Source of the DNA: Roseococcus microcysteis
Lineage (GTDB): Bacteria; Pseudomonadota; Alphaproteobacteria; Acetobacterales; Acetobacteraceae
NCBI RefSeq assembly: GCF_014764365.1
Contig: NZ_CP061718.1
Span: 3,426,501 to 3,490,500 of the forward strand
Length of the DNA: 64,000 bases
Reading direction: 5' to 3'
Shown here piece after piece: positions 39,530 through 49,414 of the stretch. The stretch's first letter is position 1; each line of letters starts with the position of its first letter. A model generated the notes under the pieces. That model was not told where the DNA came from, made no database searches, and worked only from the letters and a program-made list of their open reading frames with translations. The position numbers and the translations under genes were made by a program.

Positions 39530-40545
39530 TCCGGCACGGTCGGGAAGCCGCCCAGCCACAGCACATCCTCGATGCGCCGCGCGCCGCTGGCCAGCATGGC
39601 GAGGCGATCGAAGCCCAGCGCGATGCCGCTGCCGGCGGGCATGCCGTGGTCGAGGGCGGCCAGGAAATCCTCATCCACCGGCCAGGCGTTGTCGGCGCCG
39701 TGCAGGCGCACGCGCTCGGCCACGTCATGGGTGAAGCGGGCGCGTTGTTCGGTGGGGTCGGTCAACTCGTCGAAGGCGTTGGCGAGTTCCACCCCACCCA
39801 CGAACATCTCGAAGCGCAAGGCCACGCGTGGCTCGGCCGGGTCACGCCGGGCGAGGGCGGCCTGGGGGGCGGGCCAATGGGTCAGGAAGCTGCCGCGCGC
39901 GCGGCCCAGATGCGGTTCCACATGGTCGAGCAGCAGGCGGAAGAAGGCGTCCTCCCAGCTTTCACCAGGCCTCGCCCCCAGCGCCGCCGCATCGCCGCTG
40001 CCATCGGGGCGGATGCTGGCGAGCAGGTCCAGGCCCACCCAACGGGTGAAGGCCTCGGCGCAGGTGATGCGCTCGAAGGGCAGGGTGAGGTCCGTCTCCA
40101 CCCCGTTGTGCGCGACCCGGGGCGGGCAGAGGGCACGGACCAGGGCCTCGGCCTCGTCCATCAGCCCATCCAGCGCCAGGCCGGGGCGATACCATTCCAG
40201 CATGGTGAATTCGGGGGCGTGGGTGCGGCCCACCTCGCCATTGCGCCAGACGCGGGCCAGTTCGAACACCGGCCCGGCGCCGGCCACCAGCAGCCGCTTC
40301 AGCGCCAGTTCGGGCGAGGTCCGCAGCCAGAGGGGTTGCGCCGCCCCCGCGCCCAGATGCGGCTCGAACGCCGTGCGGAAGCCGCGCAGATGCACCTCCA
40401 TGCCCGGGGCAGGGACGAGGCAGGGGGTTTCCACCTCGCGATAGCCGCGGGCGGTCAGCCAGGCGCGGGTTTCGGCCGTCAGCCTTGCGCGGGTGTCGAG
40501 GAAGGGCAGGCGGGCGGCGAGCCGCTCGGGGGACCAGTGGGGCAT
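39526..40545 (-). CDS. epmA: Elongation factor P--(R)-beta-lysine ligase EpmA
   Basis: EpmA (GenX/PoxA/YjeA) attaches (R)-beta-lysine to a conserved lysine of EF-P. The 339-residue protein is a truncated class II lysyl-tRNA synthetase: VETPCLVPAPGMEVHLRGF, motif 2 ARVWRNGEVGRTHAPEFTML, FVGGVELANAFDEL and motif 3 SGIALGFDRLAML, with no anticodon-binding domain. It is divergent from epmB with 38 bases between, so both are probably controlled together. The efp gene is not in the window. Confidence 0.93.
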   Translation of the reverse strand: MPHWSPERLAARLPFLDTRARLTAETRAWLTARGYREVETPCLVPAPGMEVHLRGFRTAFEPHLGAGAAQPLWLRTSPELALKRLLVAGAGPVFELARVWRNGEVGRTHAPEFTMLEWYRPGLALDGLMDEAEALVRALCPPRVAHNGVETDLTLPFERITCAEAFTRWVGLDLLASIRPDGSGDAAALGARPGESWEDAFFRLLLDHVEPHLGRARGSFLTHWPAPQAALARRDPAEPRVALRFEMFVGGVELANAFDELTDPTEQRARFTHDVAERVRLHGADNAWPVDEDFLAALDHGMPAGSGIALGFDRLAMLASGARRIEDVLWLGGFPTVPD

Positions 40546-40583
40546 TGCGCCGGCCGGCTTAGCAGGGCAAAGCCCGGCACACC

Positions 40584-41579
40584 ATGAAACGGACCCTTCG
40601 CAGCGCGCGCGACCTGGCGGCGGCCGGCCTTGTCACCCCCGCCCGCGCGGCCGAGATCGCGCCCGTCGAGACGCGCTATTCCGTGGCCGTCACCCCCGCC
40701 ATGGCCGCGCTGATCGCGGGCGGCGCGGCCGATGTCGCCGCGCAATACCTGCCCGACCCGGCGGAGCTGGTCACGGCCCCGCATGAGCTGGACGACCCGA
40801 CGGCGGATGCGCCCTTCACCCCCATCAAGGGCGTGGTGCACCGCTACCCGGATCGGGCGTTGCTGAAGCCCCTGCTGGCCTGCCCCGTCTATTGCCGCTT
40901 CTGCTTCCGGCGCGAGGCGGTGGGCCCCGATGGCGGCCTGCTGACCGAGGCGGAGCTGGAGGCGGCGCTGGACTGGTTCGCGGCCACCCCCGCGGTGCGC
41001 GAGGTGATCCTGACCGGCGGCGACCCGCTGATCCTCTCGCCGCGTCGGCTCGCGCATATCCTGGCGCGGCTGTCCGCCATTCCGCATGTCGAACTGCTGC
41101 GGATCCATTCCCGCGTGCCGGTGGCCGAGCCCTCGCGCGTCACGCCCGAGCTTCTGGCGGCGCTGACGCTGGAGACGCCGCTTTACCTCTGCGTCCACGC
41201 CAATGCGGCGGCCGAGTTCACGGCCGAAGCCGGGGCGGCGCTGCGCGCCCTGCACGGCGCGGGCCTGGTTCTGCTGGGGCAGAGCGTGCTGCTGCGTGGC
41301 GTGAACGACAGCGAGGCCGCGCTGGAAGCCCTGTTCCGCGCGATGCTGCGGCACCGGGTGAAGCCCTACTACCTCCACCAGCTCGATCCCGCGCCAGGGA
41401 CGGCGCGCTTCCATGTGCCGGAGGCGGAGGGGCTGGCGCTGCTGGCCCGCCTTCGCGGGCGCGTGACGGGGCTTTCCTGGCCCGCCTATGTGCGCGAATG
41501 GCCGGAGGGGGGCGGGAAATACCCTCTCGGTATGCCCGCCATGCAGCCTGGGGCTGGACATCCGCGCCGATCCGGTTAG
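40584..41579 (+). CDS. epmB: EF-P beta-lysylation protein EpmB (lysine 2,3-aminomutase family)
   Basis: Radical SAM enzyme that makes (R)-beta-lysine for EF-P modification. The 331-residue protein has the iron-sulfur motif CPVYCRFC (C100, C104, C107), LTGGDPLILSPRRL, RIHSRVPVAEPSRVTPELL, and near the end KPYYLHQLDPAPGTARFHV and GGGKYPLG, where the lysine binds PLP. Length matches short EpmB proteins rather than long KamA. It is divergent from epmA, the partner enzyme. The tRNA-Lys gene follows 16 bases after its stop. Confidence 0.93.
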   Translation: MKRTLRSARDLAAAGLVTPARAAEIAPVETRYSVAVTPAMAALIAGGAADVAAQYLPDPAELVTAPHELDDPTADAPFTPIKGVVHRYPDRALLKPLLACPVYCRFCFRREAVGPDGGLLTEAELEAALDWFAATPAVREVILTGGDPLILSPRRLAHILARLSAIPHVELLRIHSRVPVAEPSRVTPELLAALTLETPLYLCVHANAAAEFTAEAGAALRALHGAGLVLLGQSVLLRGVNDSEAALEALFRAMLRHRVKPYYLHQLDPAPGTARFHVPEAEGLALLARLRGRVTGLSWPAYVREWPEGGGKYPLGMPAMQPGAGHPRRSG

Positions 41580-41595
41580 AAGGCGCCCCACGGTC

Positions 41596-41671
<76 letters not shown>

Positions 41672-41707
41672 TTCCCGTCCCAACGCCCGTGAAGCGCCCA
41701 AAGCCGG

Positions 41708-42031
41708 TCAGCGACGGCGTTCCCGTTCGATCCGCCGGCGCTCCCTCTCCAGCTCACGCTGACGCTCTTCCAGACGTTCCTGCCGCTCGGCCAGACGACG
41801 CTGATCCTCGCGGAGGCGCCGCTCCTCCTCTCGGGCGGCCCGGCCACGATCACGGTGGAAGTCGCGGTCATCGCGGCGCTCGACACGGCCAGGGTAGCGC
41901 TGCGGCTCCTGCTGCTGCGGCTCGAAGACCTGTGGCGCCAATTGCCGAAGCATCTGGTTCAGATCTTGCGCCTGGGCCGGCACGACGGAGAGGGCAAAGG
42001 CCGCCACGGTCGCGGAAAACAGGATTTTCAT
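41708..42031 (-). CDS. Small secreted Arg/Glu-rich coiled-coil protein
   Basis: No recognised family. The 107-residue protein has a clear Sec signal peptide (MKILFSATVAAFALSVVPAQA, cleavage near residue 21), a short linker with QQQEPQRYPG, then an unbroken charged helix from about residue 55 to the end made of alternating Arg and Glu (EERRLREDQRRLAERQ), which should form a coiled coil. GGAGGA is five bases before ATG 42031. Its end faces the tRNA-Lys gene, 36 bases away. Periplasmic, function unknown. Confidence 0.72.
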   Translation of the reverse strand: MKILFSATVAAFALSVVPAQAQDLNQMLRQLAPQVFEPQQQEPQRYPGRVERRDDRDFHRDRGRAAREEERRLREDQRRLAERQERLEERQRELERERRRIERERRR

Positions 42032-42109
42032 GGCTTCCTCCAAGGGCGGGAAGGTGACGATCTCCCTATGAGAAAACCCAACGGGCGGCGGCGCGATTGG
42101 TTACCCGAT

Positions 42110-42145
42110 GGTGGTGCAAGCTGTGATGTGACGACATGCACCACC
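42110..42145. promoter_or_regulatory. Inverted repeat in the divergent coiled-coil/aldo-keto reductase region
   Basis: GGTGGTGCA (42110-42118) and TGCACCACC (42137-42145) are perfect complements separated by 18 bases, between two divergent genes. A second small inverted repeat TGCGTC/GACGCA lies about 85 bases further (near 42229-42247). Spacing of two helical turns between arm centres suits a dimeric or tetrameric regulator. This 243-base gap shows no other gene. Confidence 0.45.
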
Positions 42146-42274
42146 GCGAACAGGGCCGGCGAAGGTCATCCTCTCTCCGCCATGGATCGCGTCAGGACAG
42201 GCGCGCGCCCGCCGCGCGCGGATTGTGATGCGTCGGCGCCTGACGCAGCATGCCGCCCCATCAAGGGGGGCGAG

Positions 42275-43243
42275 ATGGAACGGCGGCAACTCGGACACAC
42301 AGGGCTTGAGGTTTCGGTCATCGGCTATGGCTGCGGCGCCATCGGCGGCCTGATGGTGAAGGGCAGCGCGGCCGAGCAGGATCGCGCCATCGGCCGCGCG
42401 CTCGACCAGGGCATCACCTATTTCGACACCGCCAGCGCCTATGGCGACGGTGCCTCCGAGCGGAATCTCGGCCGCGCGCTGCGGGGGCTGGCCGCCAACC
42501 CCGTCATCGGCACCAAGGTCCGCATCTTCCCCGAGCAGCGCGGCGACGTGGCCGGCACCATCGCGGCCTCGCTGGAGGCGAGCCTCGCGCGGCTGGGGCG
42601 GGAGCGGGTGGACATCTTCCAGCTGCACAACCCCATCACCGCTGCGGGCACGGCACCGGCTTTCACCGCCGACGCCATCCTGGAGCAGGCCGTGCCGGCG
42701 CTGCGGCGCCTGCAGGCCCAGGGTAAGATCGGCCATTACGGCATCACGGGCCTGGGCGATGCGCCGGCCCTGCTGCATGTGCTGGAGGAAGGCGGCTTCG
42801 CCACCGCCCAGATGCCCTACAATCTGCTGAACCCGAGCGGTGTGGCGCCCCTTAAGGCCGGCTCCGACATGCCCGATCTCGGCGGCGTCATCGCCGGCGC
42901 GGCGGCGCTGGGCGTGGGCGTCATGGCCATCCGCGTGCTGGCCGGCGGCGCGCTGAGCGGCACCGAGGCGCGCGGGCCCATGGGCGTGCCGGCGCCGGCA
43001 CCCATCGCCTCGGGCGCGGACTACGCGGCGGATGTGGCCGCCGCGCAGCGCTTCCGCCCGCTGGTGGCGGCGGGTTTCGCGGCGGATCTTGTGGAGCTGG
43101 CGCTGCGCTTCGCCGCCATGCCGCGCGAGATCAGCACCATCCTCGTCGGCAGCGGCAGCGTGGAGGAAATGGACCACGCCGTCGCCGCCCTGACGCGCGG
43201 CCCGCTGCCGCCCGAAGCCCTTGCCATGCTGGAGACCCTGTGA
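42275..43243 (+). CDS. Aldo/keto reductase
   Basis: A 322-residue NAD(P)H-dependent aldo/keto reductase. The catalytic tetrad is visible: Asp in ITYFDTASAYGDG, Tyr in the same block, Lys in VIGTKVRIFP and His in VDIFQLHNPI. Family start MERRQLGHTGLEVSVIGYG sets ATG 42275; an open frame reaches further upstream but does not look like the family. The stop shares a base with the next gene (TGATG). Together with an Ldh-type dehydrogenase it may form a small sugar-acid or hydroxyacid catabolic unit. Confidence 0.9.
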   Translation: MERRQLGHTGLEVSVIGYGCGAIGGLMVKGSAAEQDRAIGRALDQGITYFDTASAYGDGASERNLGRALRGLAANPVIGTKVRIFPEQRGDVAGTIAASLEASLARLGRERVDIFQLHNPITAAGTAPAFTADAILEQAVPALRRLQAQGKIGHYGITGLGDAPALLHVLEEGGFATAQMPYNLLNPSGVAPLKAGSDMPDLGGVIAGAAALGVGVMAIRVLAGGALSGTEARGPMGVPAPAPIASGADYAADVAAAQRFRPLVAAGFAADLVELALRFAAMPREISTILVGSGSVEEMDHAVAALTRGPLPPEALAMLETL

Positions 43244-44301
43244 TGCCCCGTCTGTCTTCCGAGGGGCTGATCGCCCTCGTCGCCGCCATGCTGGGCCGCG
43301 TCGGCGCCGAGGCGGCGGTGGCGCGCCAAGTGGCGGCCGATTTGGTGGAGGCTAACCTCCAGGGCCATGACAGCCACGGCATGCAGCTCGTGCCGCGCTA
43401 TGTGGCGAATGTGGAGAAGGGCCTCATCACCCCCAACGCCAGCGCGCAACAGGTGGGCGGCATGGGCGCGTTGTCGCTGTGGGATGGCGGGATGGGCTTC
43501 GGCCAGGTGGTCGGCCGCCAGGCGACGGCGGCGGGCATCGCGGCCGCGCGGGAGCACGGGCTGGCGGGCTTCGGGCTGCGGAACACCCACCACCTCGGCC
43601 GCATCGGCGCCTATGCCGAGATGGCGGTGGCCGAGGGGCTGATCGGGATCTTCTTCGTGAATGCCGTCAGTGGCGTGCCCTTCGTGGCGCCCTTCGGCGG
43701 CGCGGATGGGCGGATGGGCACCAACCCCATCTGCATCGGCATTCCCAAATCCCCGCACCCCATCCTGTTGGATTTCGCCACCAGCGCCATCGCCGTCGGC
43801 AAGGTGAAGGTGGCCTTCAACGCCGGCAAGCAGGTGCCCGCCGGCGCGCTGGTGACGCATGAGGGCGAGGCCAGCACCGACCCCGCCGTGATCTACGGCC
43901 AAGGCCCGCGCGGCGCGCTGCAGCCCTTCGGCGGGCACAAGGGCTATGGCTTGGCGCTGGTCTGCGAAATCCTGGGCGGGGCGCTGACGGGCGGCGGCAC
44001 CAACCAGCCCGCCACGCCCAATGACCGCGGCATCGTGAACGGCATGCTGGGCATCCTGCTGGACCCCGCGCGGCTGGCGGAAAGCCCGGCCTTCGCCGCC
44101 GAGGTGGACGCCATCAGCGACCACGTCATGGCCAGCGCGCCGGGCCGCGTCATCCTCCCCGGCGAGCCGGAAAGGCGCGCGCGGGCGGAGCGTGTGGCGC
44201 AGGGCATCCCGCTGGATGACGTGACCTGGGGCGACCTTTCGGCCACGGCCACGCGGCTGGGCTTGCCGGAGGCGGAGATCCGGGCGGCGATCCTCGCCTA
44301 G
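43243..44301 (+). CDS. Ldh family malate/L-lactate/ureidoglycolate-type dehydrogenase
   Basis: A 352-residue NAD(P)-dependent oxidoreductase of the MDH2/LDH2 (YlbC/AllD) family, unrelated to classical lactate dehydrogenase. The catalytic His is in LQGHDSHGMQLVPRY; other blocks are GFGLRNTHHLGRIGAYAEMA, RMGTNPICIGIPKSPHPI and FGGHKGYGLALVCEILGGAL. ATG 43243 overlaps the aldo/keto reductase stop. AllD members oxidise ureidoglycolate, a link to the ureidoglycine aminohydrolase gene at 54 kb that is only suggestive. It is followed by three copies of the structured repeat. Confidence 0.88.
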   Translation: MPRLSSEGLIALVAAMLGRVGAEAAVARQVAADLVEANLQGHDSHGMQLVPRYVANVEKGLITPNASAQQVGGMGALSLWDGGMGFGQVVGRQATAAGIAAAREHGLAGFGLRNTHHLGRIGAYAEMAVAEGLIGIFFVNAVSGVPFVAPFGGADGRMGTNPICIGIPKSPHPILLDFATSAIAVGKVKVAFNAGKQVPAGALVTHEGEASTDPAVIYGQGPRGALQPFGGHKGYGLALVCEILGGALTGGGTNQPATPNDRGIVNGMLGILLDPARLAESPAFAAEVDAISDHVMASAPGRVILPGEPERRARAERVAQGIPLDDVTWGDLSATATRLGLPEAEIRAAILA

Positions 44302-44304
44302 CGT

Positions 44305-44459
44305 CTGATCGCCTTCGGTGGCTTCACCGAAGGCGTGAATCAGCCGCTCGGCAAGGTCGTCTGATCGCCTTCGGTGGCTTCACCGAAGGCGTGAATCAGT
44401 CGCTCGGCAAGGTCGTCTGATCGCCTTCGGTGGCCTCACCGGAGGCGTGAATCAGCCGC
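44305..44459. repeat. Structured intergenic repeat, three tandem copies (56-base period)
   Basis: Copies start at 44305, 44361 and 44417. Each reads CTGAT, C, GCCTTCGGT, a six-base loop, ACCGAAGGC, GTGA, ATCAG, then CCGC (TCGC in copy 2); copies 1 and 2 are followed by TCGGCAAGGTCGT. Copy 3 carries ACCGGAGGC, which turns one T-A pair into a T-G wobble and keeps the stem. Same frame as the elements at 9784-9871 and 59197-59233, and again between convergent genes (Ldh-type dehydrogenase and the ABC ATPase). Confidence 0.87.
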
Positions 44460-44463
44460 TCAA

Positions 44464-46045
<1,582 letters not shown>

Positions 46046-46049
<4 letters not shown>

Positions 46050-46855
46050 GCGCGGTCCCTCGGGTCGAGCAGGTCGCGCAGCGCGTCGCCCAGCAGGTTC
46101 ACGCCCAGCAAGCAGATGGCGATCATGACGCCCGGCGCGATGGAGAGGATGGGCGCGTCCTGCATGAAGGGCCGCGCGGAGGCCAGCATGTTGCCCCATG
46201 TCGCCGCCGGCGGCGGCACGCCGAGGCCGAGGAAGGAGAGCGCGCTCTCCGACAGGATCACCCAGCCGAAGAGGGAGGTGGCCAGCACCGTCACGGGTGC
46301 GGCGGTGTGCGGCAGCACATGGCGCAGCAGGGTGTAGGCCTCGGAATTGCCCAGCGCGCGCGACGCCTCGACGAATTCCCGCTCGCGGATGGACAGCACC
46401 GTGCCGCGCACCACCCGCGCGACCGAGGGCGCGTAGGCCAGCCCCAGTGCCAGCACGATTCCCCAGCGCGACGGCCCCAGCACCGCCAGCAGCCCCAGCG
46501 CCAGCAGGATGCCCGGGAAGGCCAGCAGCGTGTCGTTGATGGCGCCCAGGATGCGGTCCGTCCAGCCGCGCAGGAAGCCGCCGGCGAGGCCGATGGCCAT
46601 GCCCAGCACCAGCGCCACCAGCACGGTGGACGCGGCGACGGTGAGGCTGGTGACGGCGCCCTCCATCAGGCGCGAGACGACGTCGCGGCCGAACTCATCG
46701 GTGCCCAGCCAATAGTCGGAGGAAGGCGGCACCAGGCGGCGGCGGAGGTTGGTCCGCACCGGGTCATAGGGCGTCCAGACCAGGGCCGTGGCCGCCACGA
46801 CGAAGACGAAGCCCAGCAGCGTGCCGCCGATGAGCAAATTGGGGCGCAGCCGCAT
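46046..46855 (-). CDS. Dipeptide/oligopeptide-type ABC permease (DppC-like)
   Basis: A 269-residue permease with five or six hydrophobic segments. Family blocks: LGTDEFGRDVVSRLMEGAVT (the DppC start of the domain), the EAA loop REREFVEASRALGNSEAYTL, and LSESALSFLGLGVPPPAATW. The stop overlaps the ATPase start; the DppB-like permease ends one base upstream of its start codon. Part of a five-domain importer (binding protein, two permeases, fused ATPases). Confidence 0.92.
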
Positions 46856-46856
46856 C

Positions 46857-47801
46857 TCAGCCCGCCGTCACGCGCGGGTCGAAGACCGGATAGAGCAGGT
46901 CCACGATCAAATTCACCACCACATAGATCACCGCGATGAAGAGCATCACGCCCTGGATGACGGGGTAGTCGCGCGCGAAGATGGCCTCCACCAGCAGGCG
47001 CCCCAGGCCGGGCAGGGTGAAGACCGTCTCGATCACTGCGATGCCGCCCAGCAGGCTGCCCATGATGAGGCCGATCAGCGTCAGCGTCGGCGCGAAGGCG
47101 TTGGGAAAGGCGTGGCGCGCCAGCACGCGCCATTCGGGCACGCCCTTGGCGCGCGCATGGGCGATGTAGTCCAGCCGCAGCACCTCGACGGTGGAGGCGC
47201 GCGCCATGCGGATCAGCACGCCCGTCTCGATCAGCGCCAGCGTGACCACCGGCAGGGCGATGTAGTGCAGCGCACCCCAGAAATCCTCGGCGAAGGTGAC
47301 ATAGCCCACCACCGGCACCCAGCCGAGCCACAGCCCGAACACCAGCAGGAAGATCAGGCCCAGCCAGAAGGAGGGGATGGAGAGCAGGAAGGTCGCGGCC
47401 GCCACCGCCGCCACATCGCCCCAGGAATTCTGCTTCCACGCCGCCAGCATGCCCAGCGGAACGGCCAGCAGCACCGCGATGCCCACCGAGGCGAAGACGA
47501 TGGCCGCCGTCACCTGGAAGCGGGCGAGGATGAGCGGCCCCACCGCCTCGCCGCTCGTGATGGAACGCCCGAGATCACCCGCCAGCGCGCGTTCGATCCA
47601 GAGGGCGAACTGCACCAGCACCGGCCGGTCCAGCCCATAGGCCAGGCGCAGGTCGGCCACCGCCTCCGGCGTCGCCGCATCGCCCAGGATCACCGTCGCC
47701 GGGTCGCCGGGGATGAGGCGCATGAGGAAGAAGACGCTTGCCGCCACCAGCAGCAAGGTGGGCAGGGCGACGAGCAGGCGCTTCAGGACATAGGCGAGCA
47801 C
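46857..47801 (-). CDS. Dipeptide/oligopeptide-type ABC permease (DppB-like)
   Basis: A 314-residue permease. It starts LAYVLKRLLVALPTLLLVAA, the typical DppB N-terminus, with IPGDPATVILG, GDLGRSITSGEAV, RMARASTVEVLRLDYIAHAR (EAA loop) and VIETVFTLPGLGRLLVEAI. The start is GTG 47801, one base after the binding-protein stop (TGA-C-GTG), so translation is coupled. The longer frame upstream is inside the binding-protein gene. Confidence 0.92.
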   Translation of the reverse strand: MLAYVLKRLLVALPTLLLVAASVFFLMRLIPGDPATVILGDAATPEAVADLRLAYGLDRPVLVQFALWIERALAGDLGRSITSGEAVGPLILARFQVTAAIVFASVGIAVLLAVPLGMLAAWKQNSWGDVAAVAAATFLLSIPSFWLGLIFLLVFGLWLGWVPVVGYVTFAEDFWGALHYIALPVVTLALIETGVLIRMARASTVEVLRLDYIAHARAKGVPEWRVLARHAFPNAFAPTLTLIGLIMGSLLGGIAVIETVFTLPGLGRLLVEAIFARDYPVIQGVMLFIAVIYVVVNLIVDLLYPVFDPRVTAG

Positions 47802-47802
47802 G

Positions 47803-49359
47803 TCAGCGTCGCGCCAACCGGACACCCCAGGCGCGCGGCGCGTCCACCGCCCAGCTGCGGAAGCCCTGCACATGGGCGGGCGTCACCGCGTTGTTGGTGG
47901 AGGAGTAGAGCGCCACCACCGGCACATCCTCCAGCAACTGGCGGAACATGGATTCGAACAGCGCGATGCGGCGGGCGCGGTCGGTTTCGCGCATGGAATC
48001 CTCCAGCATCGCCTGCACCTGCGCGTTGTCCCAGGCCTTGCGCGGCTGGGTGGCCTTGGGGCCGGTGAACATCTCGAAGGAGAGCGAGGGGTCGAGGCGC
48101 GCCGAGAAGCCGAAGGCCATCATCTGGTATTCGCCGCGGGTGTAGCGCTGGAGCTGGGTGGCCCATTCCAGCACCTCGAGCTCCAGGTTGATGCCGGCTT
48201 CGCGCAGCATGTCCTGGGCGAGGACCGCGATCTCGTAGAAGGCCTCGTAGCGGCGGGTGGTGACGATGCGGATGGGCTGGCCGCGATAGCCGGCCTCCTG
48301 CGCCAGGCGCCGCGCGGCGGCCAGGTCCCGCGCCGGCACCTCGGACATGAGCGGCGTGTGGAAGCCCGAACCCACCGGAATGGGCGCGCGGGAGGGGCGC
48401 GAGCCACCCTCGGTCAGCGCCCGCACCAGCTCCGGCACGTCCAGCGCCAGGGCAATGGCACGCCGCATCCGCACATCGGACAGCAGCGGGTCCGTCGTCT
48501 GCATCAGGATGATCTGCAGGTCGAAGGAGGGCGAGGAATGCACGGTCAGCCCCGGCCGCGCGCGCAGGTCACGCAGGTCCCGCGTGCGGGCATCGGGGAG
48601 GATGTCGATGTTGCCGGCCAGCAGGGCCGCGCGGGCCGCGGCGTCATCGGGGATGACGGTGAAGCGCACGCGCTCCACATGCGGCGTCTTGTTGCCGGCC
48701 AAGCCGTCGGGCTCGCCGGGCAGGGCGGCGTATTCGGCGAAGCGCTCCAGCTCGATGAACTGGCCGCGGCGCCATTCGCCCAGCCGGAAGGGGCCGGTGC
48801 CCACGGGCGCGCGCCAGCTGCCATCGGCGTTCAGGCTGTCGCGGTGGAAAATGCCGGTCTGGCCGCAATCGGTGCGGGCCAGCGTGGTGAGGAACAGCGC
48901 GGAGGGGCGTTCCAGGCGCATCACGACGGTTTGCGGGTCCGGCGTCTCGACGGCGGTGATGCGGGTGACGGCACCGTCCAGGTCGCCCCGGCAGCGCCAA
49001 TTGGTCTCGCGCGCGCGGTAGCGTTCCATGGCGAAGGCGACATCGGCCGAGGTCAGGGGCTGGCCGTTGTGGAAGCGCACGCCCTGGCGCAGCGGAAAGG
49101 TGTAGGTGAGGCCGTCCTCGGAGATGTCCACGCGCTCGGCCAGCATGGGCGCCACGGTGGCATCCCCGCGCAGCGCCACCAGGCCCTCCAGCACGTGCCA
49201 GACCAGCCCATCGGTGTTGGCGTCACGGTTCACGCCCGGGTCGGTCGAGCGGATATCGGCGTTGAGGCGGATGCGCAGGGTGTCCTGCGCGGCGGCGGGC
49301 GTGGCGAGGCCGAGCCCCAGGCTGGCGGCGAGCGCCAGGAATGATGCGCGCAGTCGCAT
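47803..49359 (-). CDS. Dipeptide/oligopeptide-type ABC substrate-binding protein (DppA-like)
   Basis: A 518-residue precursor of the SBP_bac_5 class. Sec signal MRLRASFLALAASLGLGLAT (cleavage near AAA-Q, residue 25), then RIRLNADIRSTDPGVNRDAN, LTYTFPLRQGVRFHNGQPLT and SADVAFAMERY, the family core. AAGGGG is seven bases before ATG 49359. The ligand is not readable; neighbouring amine-oxidising and Ntn-hydrolase genes suggest an N-acyl or polyamine-like compound. It is divergent from the GntR gene with 55 bases between. Confidence 0.9.
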   Translation of the reverse strand: MRLRASFLALAASLGLGLATPAAAQDTLRIRLNADIRSTDPGVNRDANTDGLVWHVLEGLVALRGDATVAPMLAERVDISEDGLTYTFPLRQGVRFHNGQPLTSADVAFAMERYRARETNWRCRGDLDGAVTRITAVETPDPQTVVMRLERPSALFLTTLARTDCGQTGIFHRDSLNADGSWRAPVGTGPFRLGEWRRGQFIELERFAEYAALPGEPDGLAGNKTPHVERVRFTVIPDDAAARAALLAGNIDILPDARTRDLRDLRARPGLTVHSSPSFDLQIILMQTTDPLLSDVRMRRAIALALDVPELVRALTEGGSRPSRAPIPVGSGFHTPLMSEVPARDLAAARRLAQEAGYRGQPIRIVTTRRYEAFYEIAVLAQDMLREAGINLELEVLEWATQLQRYTRGEYQMMAFGFSARLDPSLSFEMFTGPKATQPRKAWDNAQVQAMLEDSMRETDRARRIALFESMFRQLLEDVPVVALYSSTNNAVTPAHVQGFRSWAVDAPRAWGVRLARR

Positions 49360-49414
49360 GGACAGACCCCTTTCGTGACCCCTGTTTGGTTCTTCATTTG
49401 CAGAAAATACCAAG

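Noticed and set aside
42068-42274. An upstream start for the aldo/keto reductase adding about 69 residues.
   Set aside because: The extension does not resemble the family, whose usual start is at MERRQLGHTG, and the region contains inverted repeats.
44302-44463. Three near-identical direct repeats that could be taken for a CRISPR array.
   Set aside because: Only three copies, each is a hairpin with adjacent identical spacers, no cas genes, and the same element occurs singly elsewhere.
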